Below are positions 39,290 through 48,547 of a DNA stretch of 64,000 bases, in pieces (the first letter of the stretch is position 1; the number at the start of each line of letters is the position of its first letter). The position numbers and the translations under genes are program-made. The DNA lies in NCBI RefSeq assembly GCF_027563465.1, contig NZ_JAPFQA010000002.1:1-64000 (forward strand), written 5' to 3'. This DNA comes from Mesorhizobium qingshengii (GTDB lineage Bacteria; Pseudomonadota; Alphaproteobacteria; Rhizobiales; Rhizobiaceae). The notes under the pieces are model-generated. The model ran no database searches and had not been told where the DNA came from. It worked only from the letters and a program-made list of their open reading frames with translations.

Positions 39290-40195
39290 ATGCTCTATTT
39301 CTTCCAGCAGGTTCTGAACGGGCTGCATTCGGGCGCTCTCTATGCCCTGCTCGCCTTCGGCTATGTGCTGACCAACGGCATCCTGCACCGCACCAATCTC
39401 GCCTATGGCGCGGTGTTCGCCTTTTGCGGCCACACGATGATCCTTACCGCCGCCTTCGGTTACCAGGCTCTGTGGATGACGCTGTTCGCAGCGGTGGCGC
39501 TCGGCGTCGTCGCGGCTTTCCTTTACGCGGCGCTGATCAGCCATGTCCTGTCGCGCAACGTGTTCGAGCCGCTGGCCGACCGCTCGCCCAACGCCATCGT
39601 GGTGACGACGCTCGGCATATTGCTGGTGCTGTCGGAGGCGAGCCGCATCGCCGCCGATACCCATGATCTATGGCTGCCGCCGATGCTGGCGGTGCCGGTG
39701 ATCTTCGCGCAGGATGACAGCTTCAAGGCGACGCTGACGCTGATCCAGCTGCTCGACTGCGCCGCCGTGCTGGCGGCCATCGCGCTGGCCGCATGGGCGT
39801 TCGCGCGCTCGAGCTTCGGCAGGTCATGGCGCGCCGTTTCCGACGACCCCAAGGCGGCGGCGATGTGCGGCGTCGACGTGCGTGCCGTGTTCCGCCACGC
39901 GGTGCTGTTCGGCGGCTTCTGCGCCGCGCTCGCCGGCGTGCTTGCCGGCATCTACTATGGCAACATCAGCTTCGGCACCGGCCTGACCTATGGTCTGAAG
40001 ATCCTGTTCGTGACGGCGGTCGGCGGCTATCTCTCGCCGCCGCGCGCGGCGCTCGGTGCGGCTGCCTTCGGCATGGCCGAATCGCTGTGGGCGGGCTATT
40101 TCCCGCTCGAATGGCGCGACGCCTGGATGTACGTGTTCCTCGTCGCCATGCTGGTGCTGATCGGCGCCGGCCGCGACCAGCGGAAGATCGTCTGA
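39290..40195 (+). CDS. Branched-chain amino-acid ABC transporter permease (LivH type), orphan
   Basis: A 301-residue inner-membrane protein of about eight helices with the LivH landmarks: QQVLNGLHSGALYALLAFGY at the N-terminus, NLAYGAVFAFCGHTMI, RSWRAVSDDPKAAAMCGVDV (the ATPase-contacting loop) and the final GYLSPPRAALGAAAFGMAESL. The family also serves urea and amide transport. No LivM, LivG, LivF or binding protein is next to it, so it depends on partners elsewhere or is a relic. The ATG at 39290 is preceded by GAGGA. Confidence 0.88.
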   Translation: MLYFFQQVLNGLHSGALYALLAFGYVLTNGILHRTNLAYGAVFAFCGHTMILTAAFGYQALWMTLFAAVALGVVAAFLYAALISHVLSRNVFEPLADRSPNAIVVTTLGILLVLSEASRIAADTHDLWLPPMLAVPVIFAQDDSFKATLTLIQLLDCAAVLAAIALAAWAFARSSFGRSWRAVSDDPKAAAMCGVDVRAVFRHAVLFGGFCAALAGVLAGIYYGNISFGTGLTYGLKILFVTAVGGYLSPPRAALGAAAFGMAESLWAGYFPLEWRDAWMYVFLVAMLVLIGAGRDQRKIV

Positions 40196-40384
40196 ACCGT
40201 ATCAGACTTTGGTTGCATGCCGCGAGGGCAGGCCGCCGGTATCCGGCCCTGCCGCTCGTTCGATGATGTTTTGCCGCCGCTATCCTTGTTGACCCGTCAG
40301 TCCACGCGCGGCATACCGTTGGACCACGCGGCGTGACGGAGACAAGGGGGAAGCCGGCACGCCTCCAATACCAGGGAGGAATGC

Positions 40385-40969
40385 ATGGCAGGGCTTCTCG
40401 CTCTATCAAGGACCATCGATCGCGCGAACGAATTCATCGGCAAGTGGGTATCGTGGCTGATCCTGCTGGCGATCCTGGTCAGCGCCGCCAACGCCATCAT
40501 CCGCAAGGTGTTCGACATATCCTCCAACGCGTGGCTCGAGTTGCAGTGGTATCTGTTCGGAGCCGCCTTCATGCTGGCGGCCGCCTACACACTGAAGCAG
40601 AACGAGCATATCCGCATCGACATCGTCTACGGCCTGTTCTCGCGCCGCGTGCAGCACTGGATCGACCTGCTCGGCCACATCCTCTTCCTGATGCCGTTCG
40701 TGACGCTGATGGTGATCTATTTCGTTCCCTATGTGTCGCTGTCGTTTCGCAGCGGCGAGATGTCCAACAACTCCGGCGGGCTGATCATCTGGCCGGCCAA
40801 GGCCATCCTGCTCGTCGGCTTTTTCCTGCTCGCGCTGCAGGGCATTTCCGAGATCATCAAGAAGATCGCCATCATGCGCGGCGACATGGACGATCCCAAT
40901 CCATTCATATCGGCACATGAGCAGGCCGAACTCGAAGCCAAGGCGATGGCCGAAGAGGTGCGCTCGTGA
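40385..40969 (+). CDS. TRAP transporter small permease (DctQ)
   Basis: A 194-residue inner-membrane subunit with four helices (about 20-40, 55-80, 90-125, 135-160). Family features are FIGKWVSWLILLAILVSAAN, LELQWYLFGAAFMLAAAYTLKQNEHIRIDI and a helix ending LFLLALQGISEII. It links the substrate-binding protein to the large channel subunit. GGGAGGAATGC surrounds the start. It overlaps dctM by TGATG. TRAP systems import organic acids using the sodium or proton gradient. Confidence 0.93.
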   Translation: MAGLLALSRTIDRANEFIGKWVSWLILLAILVSAANAIIRKVFDISSNAWLELQWYLFGAAFMLAAAYTLKQNEHIRIDIVYGLFSRRVQHWIDLLGHILFLMPFVTLMVIYFVPYVSLSFRSGEMSNNSGGLIIWPAKAILLVGFFLLALQGISEIIKKIAIMRGDMDDPNPFISAHEQAELEAKAMAEEVRS

Positions 40970-42741
40970 TGGAGTTCATCGCCCAGAACATGGCGCCGAT
41001 CATGTTCGCCTCGCTGATCATCTTCCTGCTGATCGGCTACCCCGTCGCCTTTTCGCTGGCCGCCAACGGCCTGATGTTCTTCTTCATCGGCGTGCTCCTC
41101 TCGCCCTATTCCGGTGGATCGATCAACCTCGCCTGGCCGCTTCTGCACGCGTTGCCGGACAATTTCTACGGCAGCCGGGTGATGTCGAACGACACGCTGC
41201 TGGCCATTCCGTTCTTCACCTTCATGGGCATCGTGCTTGAACGATCGGGCATGGCCGAAGACCTGCTCGACACGATCGGCCAGCTGTTCGGGCCGATCCG
41301 CGGCGGCCTCGCCTATGCGGTGATCTTCGTCGGCGCGCTGCTGGCCGCGACAACCGGCGTGGTGGCCGCTTCCGTCATCGCCATGGGCCTGATCTCGCTG
41401 CCGATCATGCTGCGCTATGGCTATGACCGCCGGCTGGCGGCTGGCGTCATCGCGGCGTCGGGTACGCTCGCCCAGATCATCCCGCCATCGCTGGTGCTGA
41501 TCGTGCTTGCCGACCAGCTCGGCCGTTCGGTCGGCGACATGTATGCGGGCGCGCTGATCCCGGGCCTGGTGCTGACCGGTCTCTACGCGCTCTACATCCT
41601 GATCATGTCGATCGTCCGGCCGGCGTCGGTGCCGGCGCTGCCGCTGGAAGCCCGTACGCTCGGCCACGGCGTACTGTCGCTCCTGGCGGCGCTGCTGGTG
41701 TCGGTCGCGATCTCCTATGCGGCGTATTACTACCTCGCTCCGGCGCATGGCGACAATGCCGACATTCTCGGCGCCACTGTCGGGGTGCTCTTCATCTACA
41801 TCGTGGCAATTGCCGACAAACGGCTGAACTTCAACATGATGTCCAGGCTGGCGCAGCAGGTGATCATCGTGCTGATCCCGCCGCTGGCGCTGATCTTCCT
41901 GGTGCTGGGTACCATCTTCCTCGGCATCGCCACCCCGACGGAGGGCGGCGCCATGGGCAGTGTCGGCGCATTGATCATGGCCGCGGCAAAGGGGCGGCTG
42001 TCGCTGGACGTGGTCAAGCAGGCATTGACCTCGACGACGCGGCTGTCGTCCTTCGTGCTGTTCATCCTGATCGGCGCGCGCGTGTTCTCGCTTACCTTCT
42101 ACGGCGTCAACGGCCACATCTGGGTCGAACACCTTTTGACCTCGCTGCCGGGCGGTGAAGTCGGTTTCCTGATCGGCGTCAACATCCTCGTCTTTTTCCT
42201 GGCCTTCTTCCTCGACTTCTTCGAGCTGGCCTTCATCATCGTGCCGCTGCTGGCGCCGGCCGCCGACAAGCTCGGCATCGACCTGATCTGGTTCGGCGTG
42301 CTTCTGGGCGTCAACATGCAGACAAGCTTCATGCACCCGCCCTTCGGCTTCGCGCTGTTCTACCTGCGCTCGGTGGCTGCCCGCGTGCCCTATCTCGACC
42401 GCCTCACCGGCAAGCAGATCGCGCCGGTCACCACCGGCCAGATCTATTGGGGCGCGGTTCCCTTCGTCTGCATCCAGGTCATCATGATCGGACTGACCAT
42501 CGCCTTCCCGCAGATGGTGATGCACTACAAGGGCACGACCGTCGATCCAGGCACCATCGACTACAAGGTGCCAGAGGTACCCGGCCTGTCGCCGCTCGGT
42601 GCACCGCCGGCCGGCGGCGGCACGGCTCCGGCCGCTCCCGCCGCCCCCGACCTGTCGCAGCCGCCGAGCTTTGGCGACACGCCGCCAGTCCAGCCGGCGG
42701 CACCGCAGCCGGACCTGTCGCAACCGCCAAGCTTCAACTGA
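40969..42741 (+). CDS. TRAP transporter large permease (DctM), long form with Pro-rich tail
   Basis: The channel subunit, 590 residues against about 430 in classical DctM. Residues 1-420 carry the DctM core (MSNDTLLAIPFFTFMGIVLE, ASGTLAQIIPPSLVLIVLAD, FLGIATPTEGGAMGSVGALI). An inserted pair of helices near 235-285 makes it the long subclass. The last 60 residues leave the membrane as a Gly/Ala/Pro-rich tail containing PDLSQPPSF twice. That tail is not part of the transport core. A GTG one codon upstream is an alternative start. It forms dctQ-dctM with the dehydrogenase gene following by eight bases. Confidence 0.93.
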   Translation: MEFIAQNMAPIMFASLIIFLLIGYPVAFSLAANGLMFFFIGVLLSPYSGGSINLAWPLLHALPDNFYGSRVMSNDTLLAIPFFTFMGIVLERSGMAEDLLDTIGQLFGPIRGGLAYAVIFVGALLAATTGVVAASVIAMGLISLPIMLRYGYDRRLAAGVIAASGTLAQIIPPSLVLIVLADQLGRSVGDMYAGALIPGLVLTGLYALYILIMSIVRPASVPALPLEARTLGHGVLSLLAALLVSVAISYAAYYYLAPAHGDNADILGATVGVLFIYIVAIADKRLNFNMMSRLAQQVIIVLIPPLALIFLVLGTIFLGIATPTEGGAMGSVGALIMAAAKGRLSLDVVKQALTSTTRLSSFVLFILIGARVFSLTFYGVNGHIWVEHLLTSLPGGEVGFLIGVNILVFFLAFFLDFFELAFIIVPLLAPAADKLGIDLIWFGVLLGVNMQTSFMHPPFGFALFYLRSVAARVPYLDRLTGKQIAPVTTGQIYWGAVPFVCIQVIMIGLTIAFPQMVMHYKGTTVDPGTIDYKVPEVPGLSPLGAPPAGGGTAPAAPAAPDLSQPPSFGDTPPVQPAAPQPDLSQPPSFN

Positions 42742-42748
42742 AACAGGC

Positions 42749-43789
42749 ATGGCGACGATCATGAAAGCGGTGCGGCTTGAAGCGGTGGGCAGCATTGCGC
42801 TGCGCGAGGTCGACAAGCCTGACATCGGACCGGATGAACTTCTGGTACGCGTCGAAGCCTGCGGCGTCTGCGGCACCGACCGGCATCTGTTCCACGGCGA
42901 ATTTCCGTGCACGCCGCCGGTGACGCCCGGGCATGAGTTCTCCGGCATCGTCGAGGCGATCGGAACGTCCGTCTCGGCATTTGCCGTCGGCGACCGCGTC
43001 ACCGGCGACCCCAACATCGCCTGCGGGCGTTGCGCGCACTGTCATGCCGGGCGGGTCAATCTGTGCAGCAATCTGCGCGCCATCGGCATCCATCGCGACG
43101 GCGGTTTCGCCGAATATCTCGCCTTGCCGCAGAAACAGGCTTTCGTCCTGCCTGCCGGCCTGAAACCGACGCATGGCGCCTTCTGCGAGCCGCTCGGCTG
43201 CTGCCTGCATGGTGTCGACCTTGCCGAAATCGGGCCGGGCAGCTCGGTGGCCGTGCTTGGCGGCGGCGTGATCGGCCTGCTCACCGTGCAGCTGGCGCGG
43301 CTGGCGGGGGCCAGGACCATCATCCTGTCGACCAGGCAGGCATCGCGGCGAGCGCTGGCCAGGGATCTCGGCGCCACGGCGACGGTCGATCCGACCGCAG
43401 CCGATGTCATCGATGCCATCGCCGGGCCAGCTGGGCTGGCGCCCAGCGGTGTCGACGTCGTCTTCGAATGCGCCGGCGTGCGGGAAACCGTCGAGCAGTC
43501 GATGCGGCTGGCCCGAGCCGGCGGCACGATCGTCATCGTCGGCGTGACGCCGCAAGGCATGAAAGCGGAATTCGAGCCGTTCGACCTGCTGTTCCGGGAA
43601 CTCAGGGTGCTGGGCTCCTTCCTCAATCCCTACACTCATCGCCGGGCGGCCGAGCTTATCGCGTCGGGCGCGATCGAAATCGACCGGCTGATCTCCAGGC
43701 AGGTGCCGCTCGAGGACGCGCCGACGGTGATCGCCAATCCGCCAGCTCCGGGCGAGGTCAAGGTGCTGGTGGTGCCCAGCCTGAAATGA
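42749..43789 (+). CDS. Zinc-dependent MDR alcohol/polyol dehydrogenase
   Basis: A 346-residue medium-chain dehydrogenase. The catalytic zinc ligands are in CGVCGTDRHLFHGEFP and PGHEFSGIV, the structural zinc site is CGRCAHCHAGRVNLC, and the NAD loop is AVLGGGVIGLLTVQLARLAGA. It resembles threonine, sorbitol and galactitol dehydrogenases; the substrate is unknown but probably the compound, or a relative of it, taken up by the TRAP system encoded eight bases upstream. Start ATG 42749 (MATIMKAVRLE); ATG 42761 is an alternative. A bidirectional terminator follows. Confidence 0.92.
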   Translation: MATIMKAVRLEAVGSIALREVDKPDIGPDELLVRVEACGVCGTDRHLFHGEFPCTPPVTPGHEFSGIVEAIGTSVSAFAVGDRVTGDPNIACGRCAHCHAGRVNLCSNLRAIGIHRDGGFAEYLALPQKQAFVLPAGLKPTHGAFCEPLGCCLHGVDLAEIGPGSSVAVLGGGVIGLLTVQLARLAGARTIILSTRQASRRALARDLGATATVDPTAADVIDAIAGPAGLAPSGVDVVFECAGVRETVEQSMRLARAGGTIVIVGVTPQGMKAEFEPFDLLFRELRVLGSFLNPYTHRRAAELIASGAIEIDRLISRQVPLEDAPTVIANPPAPGEVKVLVVPSLK

Positions 43790-43790
43790 A

Positions 43791-43818
43791 AGACCCCGGG
43801 CGCGCCGGCCCGGGGTCT
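43791..43818. terminator. Bidirectional terminator between dehydrogenase and dctP
   Basis: AGACCCCGGG-CGCGCCGG-CCCGGGGTCT is a perfect 10-bp stem lying two bases after the dehydrogenase stop and 26 bases before the dctP stop on the other strand. T-runs are weak, so efficiency is uncertain. Confidence 0.75.
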
Positions 43819-43843
43819 CTGCTTAACGATGCAGTGGGGTGGT

Positions 43844-45217
<1,374 letters not shown>

Positions 45218-45991
45218 ATGCACCAGCCGCTCGTCGCCATATCGACCGACGTACGTCAGTTCGAAAACTACACCTGGCATGCCGCCCCGCAGCAATATCT
45301 GGAGGCCGCGATAACAGGCGCCGGCGTATTCCCGGTTCTGGTGCCGTCCTTCGGCGACAGGCTCGACTTCGACGAACTCTTGTCGTCGGTCGACGGCGTC
45401 ATGGTCACCGGCTCCAAATCCAATGTGCACCCCTCGCTCTATGGCGGCGATGCCAGCGAGGCCAACGGCCCCTATGACCCGGCGCGCGACGCCACCACGC
45501 TGCCGCTGATCCGCAAGGCGGTGGAGCGCGGCGTGCCGCTGCTCGCCATCTGCCGCGGCATCCAGGAGATGAACGTGGCGCTGGGTGGAACGCTGGCCAC
45601 CGAGATCCAGGAGCGCGATGGCTCGCTCGACCATCGCGCGCCGGCAAGCGACAATCAGGACGAACGTTTCGGCATCCGCCAGAAGGTGACGATCGCACCT
45701 GGAAGCTGTCTGGCAGGTGTGTTCGGTGCCGGTGACATTTTGGTCAACTCGGTGCACCGCCAGGCCGTCGACCGGCTCGGGCCCAACCTGCAGATCGAGG
45801 CCGTCGCCACCGACGGGACGGTGGAAGCGGTGTCGGTGAAGGACGCCCGCGCCTTCGCCGTCGGCGTCCAGTGGCATCCTGAATACTGGGTCAAGTCGGA
45901 CGGCAACTCGGCCAGGATCTTCCGCGCCTTCGGCGATGCGGTGCGCCTGCACGCGGCGGCAAGATCCGGCGCGCGCGCCGCGGCGGAATAA
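45218..45991 (+). CDS. Class C26 glutamine-amidohydrolase, PuuD-like
   Basis: A 257-residue class I glutamine amidotransferase-like hydrolase of the gamma-glutamyl-gamma-aminobutyrate hydrolase family. The nucleophile Cys is in LLAICRGIQEMNVALGG, the His-Glu pair is in VGVQWHPEYW, and VMVTGSKSNVHPSLYGG forms the family loop. PuuD releases GABA from gamma-Glu-GABA in putrescine breakdown. A PuuA-type ligase gene lies 12.8 kb away at 57991, but no other puu genes are adjacent, so the substrate is open. The start is uncertain: ATG 45218 gives the conserved MHQPLVAIST; ATG 45200 is an alternative. Confidence 0.9.
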   Translation: MHQPLVAISTDVRQFENYTWHAAPQQYLEAAITGAGVFPVLVPSFGDRLDFDELLSSVDGVMVTGSKSNVHPSLYGGDASEANGPYDPARDATTLPLIRKAVERGVPLLAICRGIQEMNVALGGTLATEIQERDGSLDHRAPASDNQDERFGIRQKVTIAPGSCLAGVFGAGDILVNSVHRQAVDRLGPNLQIEAVATDGTVEAVSVKDARAFAVGVQWHPEYWVKSDGNSARIFRAFGDAVRLHAAARSGARAAAE

Positions 45992-46405
45992 TCAGTCGCC
46001 AGCGCTCAAATCACCGGTGGCCGCAAGCGACAGCAAGGGCGTGGCTGGCGCATAGGATTCGTAACCGTCACCATCGGCAACCGCGAAAGTGACGATCGGA
46101 TCGATGCCATTGGCGCTGAAGGCGACCGTGCCGTCCTGTTTCTCACGCCAGAACCTTGCCCGCTCGATGCCTGGCAAGAGCCGACGGCAGGTCGAGGCGA
46201 CGGTGAGCAGGGAAAGGCCATCCGAAATTGCGGCGCCGCGACTGACCGGGCAGACCGCCTCGTCGCCATTGGCGACCAGCCTGTAGTTGCTGGACGGCGC
46301 GACCTCGTCGGCAGCACTTTCACCGCTGCCGTCATGGAACAGCTCAACGCCGCCGAACAACGCGGCGGCTGAAATCAATGCGGAAATCGTTTTCATCATG
46401 TTCAT
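45992..46405 (-). CDS. Small exported protein, possibly AprI/Inh-like
   Basis: A 137-residue protein with a signal peptide (MNMMKTISALISAAALFGGV). The mature part, about 110 residues, has the sparse pattern of the AprI/Inh protease-inhibitor or Omp19-type beta-barrel: YRLVANGDEAVCPVSRG, a Cys in STCRRLLPGI, and FWREKQDGTVAFSANGIDPIVTF with Asp-Gly turns. The two Cys could pair. This resemblance is weak and made by eye. Its stop is just after the convergent C26 gene. No metalloprotease gene is nearby to support an inhibitor role. Confidence 0.6.
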   Translation of the reverse strand: MNMMKTISALISAAALFGGVELFHDGSGESAADEVAPSSNYRLVANGDEAVCPVSRGAAISDGLSLLTVASTCRRLLPGIERARFWREKQDGTVAFSANGIDPIVTFAVADGDGYESYAPATPLLSLAATGDLSAGD

Positions 46406-46478
46406 CCACGAGCACGGACAGGATGAAGAATGATTTCAAAGGGTTAAGCTGACGTTAATAAATGTGGCAGCCCGTCAC

Positions 46479-47462
46479 TCAGCTTCGTGCCCTGACATGC
46501 ACCGTCTCGGGCACCGATGTCAGCGGCCGGCGCTCGGTGAACCAGGAGACCAGATTGTCGACGCACAGATCTGCCATGGCGCGGCGGGTGTGGTCCGAGG
46601 CAGAGCCAACATGCGGCAACAGCGAGGTGTTCGGCGCGTCGAGCAGCGCCTTGGGCACGTTCGGTTCGTCGGCAAAGACATCGAGGCCAGCAGCGGCGAT
46701 GGCGCCATTGGCAAGCGCTGCCGCAAGTGCCGCCTCATCGACCGTGCTGCCGCGGCCGATGTTGACGAAGACGCCGTTCGCGCCAAGCGCCGACAGGATT
46801 TCGGCATTGACCGCCTTCTCCGTCGAGGCGCCGCCGGGCGCCACCGAAATCAGCGTATCGACCACTTCGGCGAGACCCTTCAGTGTCGGGTGGTACTGGT
46901 AGGAAAGACCGTCGACCTTGCGCCGGTTGTGGTAGGCGACCGGCAGTCCGAACGCTTCCAGCCGGCGGGCTATGGCTTGCCCGATGCGGCCCATGCCGAA
47001 AATACCGGCCTTGCGGCCACGCAAGGTCAGCCGGCTCAGCGGATAGTTGCCCTTGCGCACCCAACTGCCGTCACGCAGCCAGGTCTCGGCACGCGGCAGG
47101 TCACGGACGGTGTTGATCAGCAGCCCGATGGCGGTGTCGGCGACCTCCTCGGTCAGCACATCAGGCGTGTTGGTGACCATGATGTTTTTCGCGGCCGCAT
47201 GGCCGACATCGACCGAATCGTAGCCGACCCCGAAGGAGGCGATGAGTTCGAGATTGGGCAATGCATCCATCATCGCCGCGTTGATACCGGCGAACGCAGC
47301 GATGCCACGCACGCCACGACGCATCTCGTCAGTGACGAGCGCCGGATCGGCGTGCTCGATCCTGATGCATTTGAACGTTCGGTCGATGCGCTCGACCGCG
47401 TGGTCGCTGAAGTCGCGCGGCACCAGAATGGCTACCGCTTGCAGCTGTACGGCCTTGGTCAT
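46479..47462 (-). CDS. D-isomer-specific 2-hydroxyacid dehydrogenase
   Basis: A 327-residue NAD(P)-dependent enzyme of the glyoxylate/hydroxypyruvate reductase group. The nucleotide loop is AGIFGMGRIGQAIARRLEAFG (about 148-168). The catalytic residues are Arg in VGPG-like SVAPGGAS/NIGRGSTVDEAAL, Glu in DVFADEPNVP and His in LLPHVGSASDHTRR. It probably reduces a 2-oxo acid such as hydroxypyruvate or glyoxylate. The start overlaps the stop of the LacI-type gene (ATGA at 47459-47462), so regulator and enzyme are made together and the regulator probably senses the substrate. Confidence 0.92.
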   Translation of the reverse strand: MTKAVQLQAVAILVPRDFSDHAVERIDRTFKCIRIEHADPALVTDEMRRGVRGIAAFAGINAAMMDALPNLELIASFGVGYDSVDVGHAAAKNIMVTNTPDVLTEEVADTAIGLLINTVRDLPRAETWLRDGSWVRKGNYPLSRLTLRGRKAGIFGMGRIGQAIARRLEAFGLPVAYHNRRKVDGLSYQYHPTLKGLAEVVDTLISVAPGGASTEKAVNAEILSALGANGVFVNIGRGSTVDEAALAAALANGAIAAAGLDVFADEPNVPKALLDAPNTSLLPHVGSASDHTRRAMADLCVDNLVSWFTERRPLTSVPETVHVRARS

Positions 47463-48481
47463 GCACGCTCCACCGGCTTGCCGGTCGACTGGCGCACATG
47501 CAGTTCCGGCTTGATCAATTCCTGCGACGGCCGCACCGTCTGCCCGTTGAGCTTGTCGAGCAGCGCGCTGGCGGCGCGGCGACCAACCTCGCGCTGGCCG
47601 TTCCAGACGGTGGTCAGCGCCGGCGTCGCGATCGCCGCCTCTTCGAGATCGTCATAGCCGGTGACGGAGATATCGATGCCCGGCACCAGGCCGGCGCGCG
47701 CGATGCCGTTCATCAGGCCGATGGCGACGAGGTCGTTCCAGCAGCATGCCGCCGTCGGCTTGTCCTTCAGCGCCAGGAACTGCCCGGCTGCCTCGAAGCC
47801 GGCCTGCTTGGTGCGCGGGCCGGCAATGCGCCAAGACGGCCTGACTTCAAGCCCGGCCGCCTCCATGGCATTGAGATAGCCCTGGTAGCGGTCGCGGCCG
47901 GTCGAAGTCTGGTCGGTGCCGCCGATCATGGCGATGCGCTTGTGACCGAGCGAGATCAGGTGATTGGTGGCGAGCGCGGTGCCATAGGCATCATCGCCGC
48001 GAAAGACCGGCACGTCGGCGCCCTCGACGGTGCGCGCGATCAGCACCGCCGGCAGGCCGTTCTCCTCGGCCATCATAATGTCGGAAGCCGGCGTGCCGAT
48101 GGCCGGCGACATGATGACGCCGTCGGCGCCGAGTTGCAGCAGCGTATCGATGAAGGTGCGCTGCTTCTCGAGCTGATCGTAGTGATTGGACAGGATGAAG
48201 GTCTGCCGGCTGCGGTCGAGCTCGCTCTCGATCGAGCGCAGGATCTCGGCGAAGAACGGGTTCATGATGTCGTGGACGACGACACCGACAATGCCCGAAC
48301 GCGAGGTACGCAGACTGGCGGCGCGACGGTTGTAGATATAGCCGATGGCGCGGGCATGTTCCTTGATGCGGTCGCGGGTGGCGCCCGCGACCAGCGGGCT
48401 GTCGCGCAGGGCCAGCGAAACCGTGGCCGTGGACACGCCAAGCGCATCCGCGATCGTCGAGAGCTTGATCTTCTGTGCCAG
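47459..48481 (-). CDS. LacI-family transcriptional regulator, probable CTG start
   Basis: A 340-residue repressor. The N-terminal helix-turn-helix reads KLSTIADALGVSTATVSLAL, then the hinge region NRRAASLRTSRSGIVGVVVHD and the periplasmic-binding-protein-like sensor domain. The first conventional start (GTG 48436) falls inside the DNA-binding helices. The reading frame is open upstream and gives MAQKIKLSTIADALG if CTG at 48481 is used, with GGGGAG nine bases before it; there is no ATG, GTG or TTG in frame. A perfect 15-base palindrome lies just upstream. It is co-translated with the hydroxyacid dehydrogenase. Confidence 0.9.
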   Translation of the reverse strand: MAQKIKLSTIADALGVSTATVSLALRDSPLVAGATRDRIKEHARAIGYIYNRRAASLRTSRSGIVGVVVHDIMNPFFAEILRSIESELDRSRQTFILSNHYDQLEKQRTFIDTLLQLGADGVIMSPAIGTPASDIMMAEENGLPAVLIARTVEGADVPVFRGDDAYGTALATNHLISLGHKRIAMIGGTDQTSTGRDRYQGYLNAMEAAGLEVRPSWRIAGPRTKQAGFEAAGQFLALKDKPTAACCWNDLVAIGLMNGIARAGLVPGIDISVTGYDDLEEAAIATPALTTVWNGQREVGRRAASALLDKLNGQTVRPSQELIKPELHVRQSTGKPVERA

Positions 48482-48494
48482 CGCCTTGCGCTCC

Positions 48495-48540
48495 CCAATC
48501 GATTTAAACTGTTTAAAGGCGGCCTTATGCCATCGATTGG
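48495..48540. promoter_or_regulatory. Nested palindromes, probable LacI-family operator
   Basis: TTTAAAC-T-GTTTAAA at 48503-48517 is a perfect odd-centred palindrome of the size bound by LacI-type dimers. It is nested within outer arms CCAATCGAT (48495-48503) and ATCGATTGG (48532-48540), also exact complements. They lie 14-60 bases upstream of the LacI-type start and just after the DMT transporter stop, ideal for autorepression. Confidence 0.65.
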
Positions 48541-48547
48541 GAGCAAA

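Noticed and set aside
40729..43017. 762-residue minus-strand frame
   Set aside because: Shadow of the TRAP operon, low complexity, no start site.
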